Source: Phallusia mammillata (Eukaryota; Chordata; Ascidiacea; Phlebobranchia; Ascidiidae). From it: DNA of 64,000 bases. The translations under genes were made by a program, and so were the position numbers. Below, one piece after another: positions 1 through 11,900 of this stretch. The notes beneath the pieces are model-generated. The model was not told the DNA's origin. It ran no database searches and saw only the letters and a list, made by a program, of their open reading frames with translations. The first letter of the stretch is position 1; every line of letters begins with the position of its first letter. The stretch lies in NCBI GenBank assembly GCA_003260075.1, contig QLIY01000617.1:1-64000 (forward strand), read 5' to 3'.

Positions 1-530
1 TTTAAGTAAAATCAATATGTGTCCCCTTCAGGGAAGGGGACCCATAAAAACTAATAGCAAAGATCGTACCAATACATTAAACATGTTAGTTGCCCTTTTT
101 CTTCTGGCCACAGCAGTTTCATTCGTGAAAAGAACAATAAGAGCTTCCCTTGTTGCTTCTGTGACATTTATAGTGGTTGTGCTTTCATTGTAATCATAAT
201 CTGCGAAAAATTACATTATTTGTGTGGATGTGTGCTTCAAGACAAAAAAAAAACACTTNAAAAACAATTTAAGTAAAATCAATATGTGTCCCCTTCAGGG
301 AAGGGGACCCATAAAAACTAATAGCAAAGATCGTACCAATACATTAAACATGTTAGTTGCCCTTTTTCTTCTGGCCACAGCAGTTTCATTCGTGAAAAGA
401 ACAATAAGAGCTTCCCTTGTTGCTTCTGTGACATTTATAGTGGTTGTGCTTTCATTGTAATCATAATCTGCGAAAAATTACATTATTTGTGTGGATGTGT
501 GCTTCAAGACAAAAAAAAAACACTTGAAAC
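1..530. repeat. Direct duplication around a single N, containing a mucin exon
   Basis: Positions 1-258 and 268-525 are essentially identical, separated by an ambiguous base at 259. The mucin exon at 337-467 therefore has a second copy at 70-200. The exact repetition with an N at the joint points to unmerged overlapping contigs rather than a real tandem exon. Confidence 0.8.
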
Positions 531-1303
531 CAGTGGTGGGATTCAGCCAGTTTGCACCGGTCCTATGGAACTGTCTCAATAAATATTATGAGATCAGTAA
601 ACCAGTTAGCCTGAAAAAAATTTAAATCCCACCAATAGAAATTTGAATCGCACCACTGGTTTTATGACATCACACACTGGCTGACTAAAAATTTAAATCC
701 CACCACTGCAGGAAACCAATAAATTTGCATTAGAAAAATAAACGTAGCCACATTTACAAAAACCTGTTTGACAGTGTTTAAATGTTATCTTTTTCACACA
801 TTTTTATATTCTACAGATGAGTGTGCTAACTATTTGAAAAAAAAAACTTTAAAAAGAAAGATTGTTAAAAAAATGTTATTTGAAAACTAACATCCATTGC
901 GCTGCTTGTTCTAGAACTCGGTTACAAGTTAACAATTCCAATATTTATTGTCACATAATCCACTTACCGAATATCAATTGCTTTGTAATGTCATTCACAA
1001 AAGGTACCAAAAGAGGATCTTGGGTTGTTGGGACTGTAGTTGCAGCTGTGGCACAAATTTTTATCACAAAATACGTTGACAGGATATGCTTTTATTCATG
1101 GACTTACCTGTAGATTCAGTTGCAGTTGTTACTTCTGTTGTGGATGCAATAGAAGTAGTTTCAGGTGCTACAGTAATTGCAGCTGTGGTTGTCTCAGTTG
1201 TAGTATCTACAGATGATGTAGTTGGAGTTGGTAATGGAGTAGACGCATCAGTGCCAGTTGTAGCAATCACAGTGGGTGTTGTCATGAATGGCACTGTAGT
1301 GTC

Positions 1304-1380
<77 letters not shown>

Positions 1381-4300
1381 ATTCCAGTAGTGGTTTCATT
1401 TACAGAAGATGTAGTACTTGAAATTGTAGTAAGGGTGTCTCCAGTAGTTGCAATGGTGACCATAGTTGTCATAGGAGTTGTAAGTAAAGGTGTAGTTGGG
1501 TTAACATCAGTGGTGGTGTCTGTTATAGTTACGTTTGTAACTGATGCTGGTGTAGTAATGGTTGGAATAGTCACACTTGATTCACTGGTGATAGGTGCTG
1601 GTGTAGTAAAGACTGGAGAAGTGATGTCTGTAGTATTTGCAGTAGTTCCAACAGTGTCAGATGTAGCTGAAGCCACAGTTGATATTGGCGTAGCTGTTGT
1701 AATATTGGATGTATTGTTTCCAGTAGTTGAATCTGTTACTGCCACTGTTGTAGCTATTGTAGGATTTGTTCCCACTGCTGTTGTAGGTATAGGAGTAGAG
1801 GTGTTAGGAGCTGATGTTATTGCATCTGTTGCATTCATCGAAGTTGTAGCAGTTTGAGCATTAACTGTTGTATCTCCAGTAACTGGCACAGTCACTGTGA
1901 CAAATGGGGTGGTTGGAGTAAAAGTTGTATTAGGTGTAGGCGCGGTTGTGCCCATAGTTGGTGCAGGAGGTGTAGATAGTATCGGTGCAGTTGTGTTGTT
2001 ATCAGCTGTTGTGTCTGTGGTAGTTGCATTATCTGCAGTGGTTGTTGACATAGGAGATATAGTTGCTGCTCCTGTTTCTGTTGTTCCTTCTTGTGTAGTG
2101 AAAACAGCAGTAGTATCAGCTGTGCTATTTGCACTAGTAGTTGGGGAGGGTGTAGTTACTGTTGGTGTAGCCACTGTAAAAAATACTGGTTTTATTAAAA
2201 AAAGTGTTGGATTTCTTGCTAATGACTGTACCTGCAGCTAAAACAATACTTGATACATTGGTATTAAGTTGAGTAGAAACAACCTCCTCATATACAGAAG
2301 CAGTAACATTAAGCCTTGCAACTGCCTCATCAGCTGGTATAGTCATATTGTCTGTGGCCACAGAATAGTCAACATTGATGGTGTTGTTATCAAGGTTTTG
2401 GGCATCTTCAATCTAAAATATACGATTTCAAATGGTAATATTTTTGTGTTTGTTTTTTAGGTTGATATTTTTTTTAAATCTTTGTTAAGTGTAGGTAATA
2501 ATCCTTATTCAAAACTTGCTTTGCATATTTTTTTAACATAAAGCATTTTTCTACAAATAGTTAAGAAATGGCCCTCTTACTGTGATGTTATATATAGGTG
2601 ATGTTGCTCTCTTTCTTCTTCTTGCAGGTGGGGTTGTTATATTATTATACAAAGTCTCCAAAGCGTCTTTCATGTCTTGTCGAAACTGAGGAGTTGTTGC
2701 GTTTACAAAATTGACAGTTCGAAATTCTGCAGAAACAAATTACACAATTCAATTAAACATTGAAAATATTTTGAGATTTAAAACCTTTTGCCAAACCTAC
2801 TGTAATTTTGTCACTAAAATAAAATATAAAGTAAATTAAAATTCTTTACCCAAGGAGTCGAACCGGAACTGAACCCGAACCTGCAAACTGGTNTTTAATC
2901 GACTATTTCACATACTATTTGTGTATAGTGAGGTTTTTTTACAATTACAGATTCTTATTTACGCTATTGGACCTCTTTAAAGCCGAAATTAGTACCAATT
3001 TTCAACACGAGATTGCCATTTACATTTTTAGGGGGGCCACATATCCTACAGGGTTACTTGAGGGGGGCCAACCCGAACCTGCAAACTGGTTTAAGTGGTT
3101 TAATTCATTACTTCATTAAACCTGAACCACAATAACATTTTTTTTAAAACAAGAACCAAACCAGTTAAAATGCAGTCAGTGGTATTTTTATGCTCAGCAC
3201 TAAGCACTAATTGATAGATCTCGAAATAACAAAGTACTTAAAAATATGTACGAAAACAACAATCATCATGTCAAAAGGTGTTTGTTTTGTACACAGTCAA
3301 AATATTCTGGCATTTGATATGGTCATATAGATACCAGGTTGAATCAAAAATAAACTAATGGGAATTTAAACAATTTAAAAAACAGAACAAGACTTTAACC
3401 AAAAAATAAATATATTTTTTATCAGAACCCAACCAATACCTCCTATAAACAATAAATAGTGAACCCGAATTAAACCTGCACCAATTTGACAAGTGGTTTG
3501 AGTCCCCATCCTAACCAAGTACCACATAAGCAAAACTTACGGGTATTAACGATATTCACTATAACTGTAGTTGTAGTAACTTCAGGCACAGGAGTTGTCT
3601 CAACAGTAAAGGGAGCCGTTTCAAAAGGTGTAGTCCCGCTCCCTTCTGTAGTTTCTGTGCTGTCTGTAAGTTCTGTTGACATAATTGTGGTTTGTACTAA
3701 AACATCTGTAGTAGTATCCATTGCTGTTGTTTGTATTGAAGTTGGTTGTGTAGTGGAAGGTTCTGTGCCACTACCAATGTCATCGGTTGTTGGAGTGGTG
3801 ACCATGTCTGCTGTTGATGTTTCAGGTGAATCTGTTGTAGAACCGCTTCCACTGTCTACGGAAAGAACAAATGTAAACTTACTGTTTTGCATGTATACAC
3901 TTCCAAAAATGTCGTGCCAACATTTTCCCCTTCTCGTTTTGCTCACAATATGCCAAACTAACTCTCTGGTGAGCTACTTCCAAATAACACTTCATACACT
4001 GCAATAATTGCAGTGTATTTATTTATAATCCACCAACCCTGCCATCCAATTTTTTGTGCTTTATAGTGTTTCAATGTTGCACAGCTATTCGTGGATTAGT
4101 GATTGTTCAGTGAAATTGTGTTGCTATGGTTTCTTGAACCAAGCAAAATAAACTCAACTGACCCTCTTTAGTTGGAAAGTGTGTTTTTTTGTGTAAAAAA
4201 AGGTTGTACTTTATACCGATGGCAAACAGAGATAAAGGACTATACAGCTTTGCAGACACACTGCTCTATAGATAAATATTTCATTTGGTCAGAATAAACA

Positions 4301-6121
4301 ATGACAGAAGAGAGTTTATTATTATGTATTTTTACCAGGGACTATTTTATGATCATGTAAATCAGTTTCAGTACAGAGAGACACAAGTAGGTCAATAGTC
4401 AGTAAGAGGATTATGGAATATACATTTACACCCATAAGCATTTATTATTTAAACAATGCCAAACCAGACATTCATGCATTATTGATTAATACAGATATTT
4501 TTGTGAAGGAAAAATAAATTATTAGTACAGGTGTAAACTGAAGTCATGTGCAAGATGGTTTTTCATACTAGTATGTGGTAATTTCAGCTTAAAACATATG
4601 AAAAACAAATATATTATATCATACCATCGTTTCCAATCACATTGCGGCGAAATCTTTGATCTGCACCCCCCCCCCCAATTTCAGCTTAAAACATATGAAA
4701 AACAAATATATTATATCATACCATTGTCTCCAATCACATTGCGGCGAAATCTTTGATCTGCACAAAAGAGTCAAAATTTTTGTTTTTATAATTTCAAGCT
4801 GTTAATGTTTGTGCCTTGTAAAAATACTTCATTTGATTACAGAAAATAATATTTCGCAATATCATTGTTTAAGGAACAATAAGTGTGGTGCATACACTTT
4901 AAAGGTGTACTTTTAATACTTGGTAAACATGTCAACATTTTTATGTCTTAAAAAGCGTAATTAGACAAGGGTGTAAGGCTGTAGGCAAGTTTTTTCCTAA
5001 TACCATGACACAATACTGACACTGTAGTCAAGTGAAATATCTTTAACATCAGTAAAGATAAGATATCACAAAACTACTGAATGAGTGAAAGTACTATCTT
5101 AGGATATATCTTATGTGTGTCCTACATATCAGAAAGCTTAGCAAACCTCACCTCTTTGTTCCGCTTCCCACAGCTCAAACATTTCAATGCCTTGAGAAAA
5201 CAGATCCATTATGAGTTAACACAACAGAAGCCACACAAGATAATTGTTGTTTGTATGCGCAGTGAGCACTGGATACTTGACAACAGATGATTTTGGAATG
5301 TTCAAGTATGTCTTGTCAAATTTAGATAAGTGACACAATTTTTCATGGGATTAAATATTACTGTGATATAACCACTGGCCCTTTAACACATAGATAAAGT
5401 CCATTGCATACAATGTTTTAATGTTAAAGGAGAAAGCACCAAACTTATACCAATCCGTGACATATATAGAGTAAATGTTAAAGAGTAAATTTCAAGATTT
5501 ACAATTGTTTACATAGAGACTAGTGATGGGACCCCCCCCCCCCACCCGGTACTCGGTATTGATGGTATCGAACGATTTCAGTGGTATCGATCCTCGTACT
5601 CAGTATTGAAATATTTTGTCTCATTTTTCGATACCACTGTGCAAGTACCAAAGGCTGGTTTACACCATAAGAATACGGGCAACTTTTCGCCATTATTTGA
5701 TTCGAGAGCACAAAATTGGAAAAAGTTCCGCCAGTTATGCATGTCTTTTTCGCTATCATGATGGTGATTACATTTTTCAGCATGTGTGTGTGCATGCCTG
5801 TACCCCGACCATATCAGATAAATTAGTCAGTGATATACAACTAAGTACAACAGTACACTTAAGTACCCGGTAATCATACTCGGTATCGAAGGTATATACA
5901 TGTGGTACTCGTAGTATCGGTACTCGCTTCAAAACCTGGTATCGTCCCATCACTAATAGAGACAGCCTTACTTTCATATATGTCGTCAATCGAGGGGGTA
6001 GAAGGGATTTCATCTGGAAGCAATGTTGCCATGTCAATTTCATCTGGAAGCACAGATGAATAGACCTTGTCCAAATCTGTGGCATGATTAGATTCTTTGG
6101 TATTTGATGTACCATATTGAT
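1..6121 (-). CDS. Mucin-like Thr-rich extracellular protein, partial at both ends
   Basis: I joined eight exons on the minus strand by GT-AG sites with matching phases: 5972-6121, 4722-4757, 3541-3855, 2581-2726, 2232-2412, 1108-2173, 968-1045 and 337-467. The first exon carries a tandem LPDEI motif. Exons 3541-3855 and 1108-2173 encode long Thr/Ser/Pro runs typical of O-glycosylated mucin stalks. Exons 2581-2726 and 2232-2412 encode an N-glycosylation-rich globular segment (FRTVNFVNATTPQFRQDMKD...) that resembles a SEA domain and carries a furin-like ARRRKR site. A second ARRKRAT site occurs in exon 337-467. The role is inferred to be a secreted or membrane-tethered mucin. Neither the signal peptide nor the C-terminus is visible. 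The 1108-2173 exon is out of frame across a 75-C tract, probably an assembly fault. The SEA call is tentative because no GSVVV-type autocleavage site is seen. Confidence 0.6.
531..708. mobile_element. hAT-like MITE (CAGTGGTGGGATT family)
   Basis: The element begins CAGTGGTGGGATTCAG and ends AAATCCCACCACTG, an inverted-repeat pair. The flanking octamers CTTGAAAC and CAGGAAAC agree at 6 of 8 positions, as expected for an old hAT 8-bp target-site duplication. It is non-coding and lies in an intron of the mucin-like gene. A relative lies at 31707-32006. Confidence 0.65.
1306..1380. repeat. 75-base poly-C tract inside a mucin exon
   Basis: An uninterrupted run of 75 C would encode poly-Gly on the mucin strand. 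The Thr-rich reading frames on its two sides do not match across it, so it is unlikely to be genuine coding sequence. It most likely marks a joint or collapsed repeat within the Thr-rich exon. Confidence 0.85.
2893..3090. repeat. Misplaced copy of MITE interior joined at an N
   Basis: From the N at 2893 the sequence matches the interior of the MITE at 10604-10962 (about 10730-10910). The word CGAACCTGCAAACTGGT occurs on both sides of the insert. The piece has neither MITE end and no target duplication. It looks like a read or contig end inserted by assembly rather than a transposition. Confidence 0.65.
4579..4763. repeat. Duplicated mucin micro-exon around poly-C
   Basis: A segment of about 86 bp holding a 36-nt exon occurs before and after an 11-C tract (4666-4676). 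The exon copies are 4625-4660 and 4722-4757, and both keep splice sites. They differ by two bases (GGAAACGAT versus GGAGACAAT), as expected of two alleles placed side by side. Confidence 0.75.
5521..5955. mobile_element. hAT-like MITE (TAGTGATGGGA family)
   Basis: The ends TAGTGATGGGAC and GTCCCATCACTA form an inverted repeat, flanked by a perfect 8-bp duplication ATAGAGAC at 5513-5520 and 5956-5963. The interior is built from repeated GGTATCG/GGTACTCG words. A C-tract at 5532-5543 interrupts the left end. The element lies in a mucin-gene intron 16 bases from an exon boundary. Confidence 0.85.
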
Positions 6122-8969
6122 CTGTCAAACATTGTAAAAAAACAATATTAATATCTTACAATAGATTTTGTTGCAAAAAAGGTACAACTTGCACCATCGC
6201 CAAATTGATTAGGAACACTATACACAGACTTGAAGAGAAATTTAAATCAAAAACTGCCTAGTGTAGAACTTGTATGTGAAAAATATTAAATGACAACCTG
6301 CACTGATGATGACAACAGTGATTTTTAAAATGCCTGCATGATATATTCTTTATACACAAGTTCACTGGCATGTTTTTGATCAAAAAACAACCGTTGGTGA
6401 TCCATAAATTATCACAATGACAGTAAACATGGAAATCGTAAATAGGTTACATCATCCACTTACAATTTTTGTACACACATTATTAAACTTGCAACAAAAT
6501 TTGAACCAAACCTGTTTCGTCAAAATGGATGGACACCAAGACAAAAATAAGTAACACTCTGGCAGCGCAAATCCAACATCGCATCTTTGTCCTTGTTCAA
6601 GTGCTTAGATTATTTTTATCCACTGAGTGCAGTTTATAGGTCCATCCATTTTAGTAATTATAAAATAGTTTCATTACTGTCCAAAACATATACAGACCTA
6701 ACTTGAAGCCCTCTACAATTAACTACAACAATATTTTCTATCATTTGTTTGCATTAACATGTAAAATAAACACTATACCATTCTTGCCCTTTATGTTTAA
6801 ATATATTTGTAAACACAGTGACACACATATATAAAAATAGATAATTTTAATGCACTTCTATAACACCTAGAAATTCATATAAGAGGTTTATCTATATTGA
6901 CATGCCAGCTAACGATCGTAAACGTTTTAACTTGCCATAAACTTAATTTTTCAACACTCTTTCAAACCATACAGAACAAACATTCAAATCAAACAATAGG
7001 TCGAAGAATTGTCCCAGAGTGCAAACACATTATCCAAAAATTCCGACCCAAACAAAGCACAAAACACCAACACGGTAACCCACTACCTTGACACCGCAAA
7101 ACTCTACTATTGTTACGGAATTTTACGCGTATCCGATTTCACACAGGCCGGTGACACGACCAGGATGAATGGAAGAGCAAAGGCGTACCAATGTAACCTA
7201 GGAAACAAATCGCGACGTGCAGCACCAGCGCCACGAAGCGGGAATTCTGTGCGAAAGCCGTTTTTTGATTTACTTTCACAACGATTAGCAAAACCAAGGA
7301 ATTAGATGCCAAAAAAAAGTTACCGGTAAGCTTAGATAGACCCCTACTGATGACTTGGCCCTATAAACGAACTAGTGCTCACTTGTATATTATTTTCGAT
7401 ATATTTTGCGAGTAAATCCGTCACAACTGCAAATGGTACTTAAACAGTTCAACTTGTTGCATGTAAAAATAAATAGACAAAGGTTTACAATTACATAACA
7501 AAGAACAAACACAAAACTTGAGCGGGTAAAGGTGAACATTGCCATAATTTACCTCAGGCTATTTAGGTTCACCAAAAGGCAATTGACAATCGCTTCACTG
7601 TGGTAAATGCACTCATGAGTAACGTCATGTATTCCCTGTCACCAGCTGATAAAATCAGCATAATCGCCTTGGACAAATCGGATTTGGTTCGAGTGTGATT
7701 CAATGCACAATTAGGCTGTGAAATATCGAAGCTATCGCGAAACCGAAATCACAATCGGAAATCAGTAGAAGTCTCGTCTCGACACCGATTGAAAAGACTG
7801 ACTTTAGTTACAACGTGTTTCGTCAAATCGACAAGAAAAATCACAGTATAGGATCAAAAGGACCAGGGCCTAATGGCCAAGCTGGCGAATACAAAGGGTC
7901 GTTGTTGATTGTAACAGAAGGCCGAAGCGCGTTTGCTTGCCGACTTTTATCGGCTTTCCTGTTTACACAAGGGCGTAGGTTGCGACTCAGGCTTCAGGCT
8001 GACAAAAAGACAAAGGTGTCAGTGAAATAAATTCGTAGCTTACACGACCCTAAGCTTAGCCGCTTTTGCGATGATACAGCTCACTTTGTGGCAAATCTGG
8101 TTTATGAGATTCGCCGTGGCAGCTTTCAAATGTGTATTGTTCATCTCACCATGAAGTGCGGTTCCTGTGGCGAGGCATGCAGGCAGTCTTGTGGTTGGTT
8201 AGTTATTGGTCGCAGGTTTATTACAGTCAGGTGCTTGCTGCATTATGTACGGTGTTGGGCCTTCGTTGAAGAGTTAAGTTTCTTCTTTTGCAGCCTACGT
8301 GTTGCCTAATTGTATATTAGATCTTTGGTGAATAAGTCAGCAAAACCTTGCGTTGGTGAGGAGTACGAGTACACAAAATCAGAGGCCATGGTTGACCATT
8401 TTAGCTGCAAGCAAAGGCAAGTACTGTGATAAATGTTTTTTCGCAACAAGAAGTGTATTCCAAATGTGACTGTTACGTACGCACATTGAATTATGACCTC
8501 ACAGTGCTGCCAGACAAAGGTACTAGACAGGGAACAAACAAGTGCGCTGGGTTCGATTTCCGGGTAGGCGGTTGTTGCCTAATGAACTGTCATAAATAGG
8601 AGAAGTCATGCCTAAAAAGTTATTTCGGTTCTCTTCATAAGTTTTTGTTGTACAGATATGTTTCAATGTACAACAATGATTTTCATCAGTAAGTCTTGGT
8701 TCTATAGCAACATGTTATAGGGACTTGCGTTTGTGTTTTACTATTAGTGCTTTTTGCGATAAGATTTAGGCCTTTGCCAAGATAATGAGCGACATGTTGA
8801 CTGCATGGAAGCATGCACACAGTCATGTTTTAAACAGGTAGAATTTGGCAGGAATTTTTGAAAGTGAAATTTTGAGAAAGTTTTGTACACGTAGAAGTTC
8901 TACGATAGAACATAGATTAAATTCAAAATACATGTCGTTTTTAGTGCCAATAGCAATGTGTCAAATATA
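6122..8969. other. Intergenic stretch with no supported gene
   Basis: Any 5' exons of the mucin-like gene must lie here or beyond, but I could not find a convincing start with a signal peptide. The part around 7100-7300 is richer in CG dinucleotides than its surroundings and could be a promoter region. Short ORFs at 7009-7305, 7815-8030 and 8088-8309 have no recognisable domain. A GGTTCGATTTCC word near 8555 recalls a tRNA B-box but no cloverleaf was found. Confidence 0.4.
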
Positions 8970-11900
8970 ATGTCTTGCATAGCGACGTTGGTCATTTTCT
9001 GCTTGGCTTCCTGTCATGCCGCAGAAATTGTGGGCAGGTCACATGACTTGGACGTGGGCGGTGATTTGGGAACTTGTCTTGGAAAACCCACCCTAGGTAT
9101 GAACTATAAGCATTTGCTCAAGGCCAAGTTTGTGTTTCGCTGAGAAAAAACTCCACATTTTTCTGTCAATGTTACATTTTCTTTCACAAGTAGTTAAATT
9201 TCCTACCAAGGTCCCGGTTTTGCGCATTTTTACTTTGAATGATATAATCTAAAGATTTTCACAAAACCACGTATTTTGGATCCATAAATCATGTGACAAA
9301 ACCCTTTGACCTACACAGAAGGATTAGAAACGAAATCCGCGGCATCGGACGTAATCCTTACCGGCACTGTTTTGGAAATCTTTGCCGAACAGGAGGCAAA
9401 TCCCGCTCGGTCTGACCCGGCAACCACCCCCACCTCCAACTACACCAGTACCTCTGTGGGCAGAGTCAAAGTATGGAGGATAATGAAGGGATCGGTGGAT
9501 GACGTTACTAAATCCCGCCGCAGACGACGCTCAACAGGTAACAAAATGTCACCATGTTATGACATGCAGCAATTGAATGTATAAACCTGGGTTAAATTTT
9601 GACTTCGGCTTAAATAGTGAACAAAACTATTTAGTATATAGAGTGTTTGTTTAGTTTACACATAGGGGGTAAATTTAATCATAGAAAGCTGCCAATGCGC
9701 AACGTGGGCAAAAAGAAGTTAAAAAAATATATTTCGGAAAATCGTTGTAGCTACAAGCAAGGTCAGCGCACAATCAAGAAAAATTGACTTTCGTATATTC
9801 GCTTGGAAGCATGTGTTTAGCAACTAGCCCCGAATAAGTAGCTTTTTTTAACAATGCATTGCAATACGAAGATGACTGGAAAACCTAATTAATTCGCCAT
9901 AACACCTAAGCCTGGCATAAGGTAATACTTCAATCAAAACTCGACTAAAAACAAAAAAATCGTAAAACCTTTTCGTTTCTTGTCGATTTTTTGCACATGC
10001 GTCTTGAAATGTGTTGTTTTGTGTAAAGTCATATAGCAGTGGTCTGGAAAACAAACATATTAAATGCACAGTTATGTATTGATCAGATATCACATATTTC
10101 CTAGTTTAGTCAAGTTCGATAAAATTCATAGTCTTGTGAGTGATTCACTGTCAAATATCTTTCCCGACAAGCAACCGCGGACAATATTGGAAAAGTCAAT
10201 AGGCATTTCAGTGTTTTAAGTGTTTCCCTATTACCAGGGCCAACATGACAAAATCAAATGACCCCAAACCGAACTTGGTGTATAAGGCGATAATAACACT
10301 GCAAAGATTTTCCAAAACCCAAACGAAATTTTAGCAATATGTTTGCAATTGAATGCTTTAGGAATTTTTCCCCCCCCCCCATTACCAGGGCCAACATGAC
10401 AAAATCAAATGACCCCAAACCGAACTTGATGTAAGGCGATAATAACACTGCAAAGATTTTCCAAAACCCAAACGAAAATTTTAGCAATATGTTTGCAATT
10501 AAATGCTTTAGGAATTTTCAGACATGTTTATTTTGTAACACGATCCTCACTACTGAATGCTTTAATTTTACTGGATGCTCCAAAAAAAATCATGGCATAG
10601 ACCAGTGGTTCCCAACCAGGGCCCATAGCCCCCCAGGGGGGCCACGAGCTGTGTTCTGGGGGGGCACAGGTGTAGATTCACCAGAAACACCCACTAAAAG
10701 CCATTTTCTTTTTAACATTATTCCCTATTTTAATCGACTATTTCACATACTATTTGTGTATAGTGAGGTTTTTTTACAATTACAGATTCTTATTTACGCT
10801 ATTGGACCTCTTTAAAGCCGAAATTAGTACCAATTTTCAACACGAGATTGCCATTTACATTTTTAGGGGGGCCACATATCCTACAGGGTTACTTGAGGGG
10901 GGCCACGAAGCCCAAAAGTTACTTTTAGGGGGCCACGGTCCACGAAAGGTTGGGAACCACTGGCATAGACTTTTATCTGATTACTGCCGAACTGTTTTAA
11001 ACAGCCGTATAAAGGGAAATTTCTGAGTTTTTACAAACTTAATTCCTTGAATATTTTGACTAATTGTTTCTTTAATGGCATAGTAGGCTACAGTACCGCC
11101 ATATTTTTAAGTTGTGTCTTAACGTGTAAAGTATTTCAGTGCTCTTCAACCTTTTTTGGTTTGGTGAACCCTTAAAGTTATTGTGACGAACTCATGCACC
11201 CTGTTTACTTAAAAGGTAAACTGAGGTAAAAAGTGACATGGAAAATCGTTTTGCATGTCGTTATGTCTAACCCTTTCAGTGCGGTTGACATAAATTAACG
11301 TCAATCCGCACTCTGCGCAAAACGTCTTTTAACGTAGACACACTGAAAGTGTTAGACATCAACATTTTAAAACCCCCCCCCCAGTTACTTTTAGGGGGCC
11401 ACGGTCCACGAAAGGTTGGGAACCACTGGCATAGACTTTTATCTGATTACTGCCGAACTGTTTTAAACAGCCGTATAAAGGGAAATTTCTGAGTTTTTAC
11501 AAACTTAATTCCTTGAATATTTTGACTAATTGTTTCTTTAATGGCATAGTAGGCTACAGTACCGCCATATTTTTAAGTTGTGTCTTAACGTGTAAAGTAT
11601 TTCAGTGCTCTTCAACCTTTTTTGGTTTGGTGAACCCTTAAAGTTATTGTGACGAACTCATGCACCCTGTTTACTTAAAAGGTAAACTGAGGTAAAAAGT
11701 GACATGGAAAATCGTTTTGCATGTCGTTATGTCTAACCCTTTCAGTGCGGTTGACATAAATTAACGTCAATCCGCACTCTGCGCAAAACGTCTTTTAACG
11801 TAGACACACTGAAAGTGTTAGACATCAACATTTTAAAAAAATACAGAGATTCATTTATACATCAGTTGAAACCTACATCTTTTTTTCTAATATCCTGAAA

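Noticed and set aside
1064-1421. Poly-Gly and poly-Pro open frames across the 75-C tract
   Set aside because: They exist only because any frame through poly-C is open; the flanking Thr-rich frames disagree.
8500-8600. tRNA-like B-box word (GGTTCGATTTCC)
   Set aside because: No matching A-box, anticodon stem or acceptor stem could be paired.
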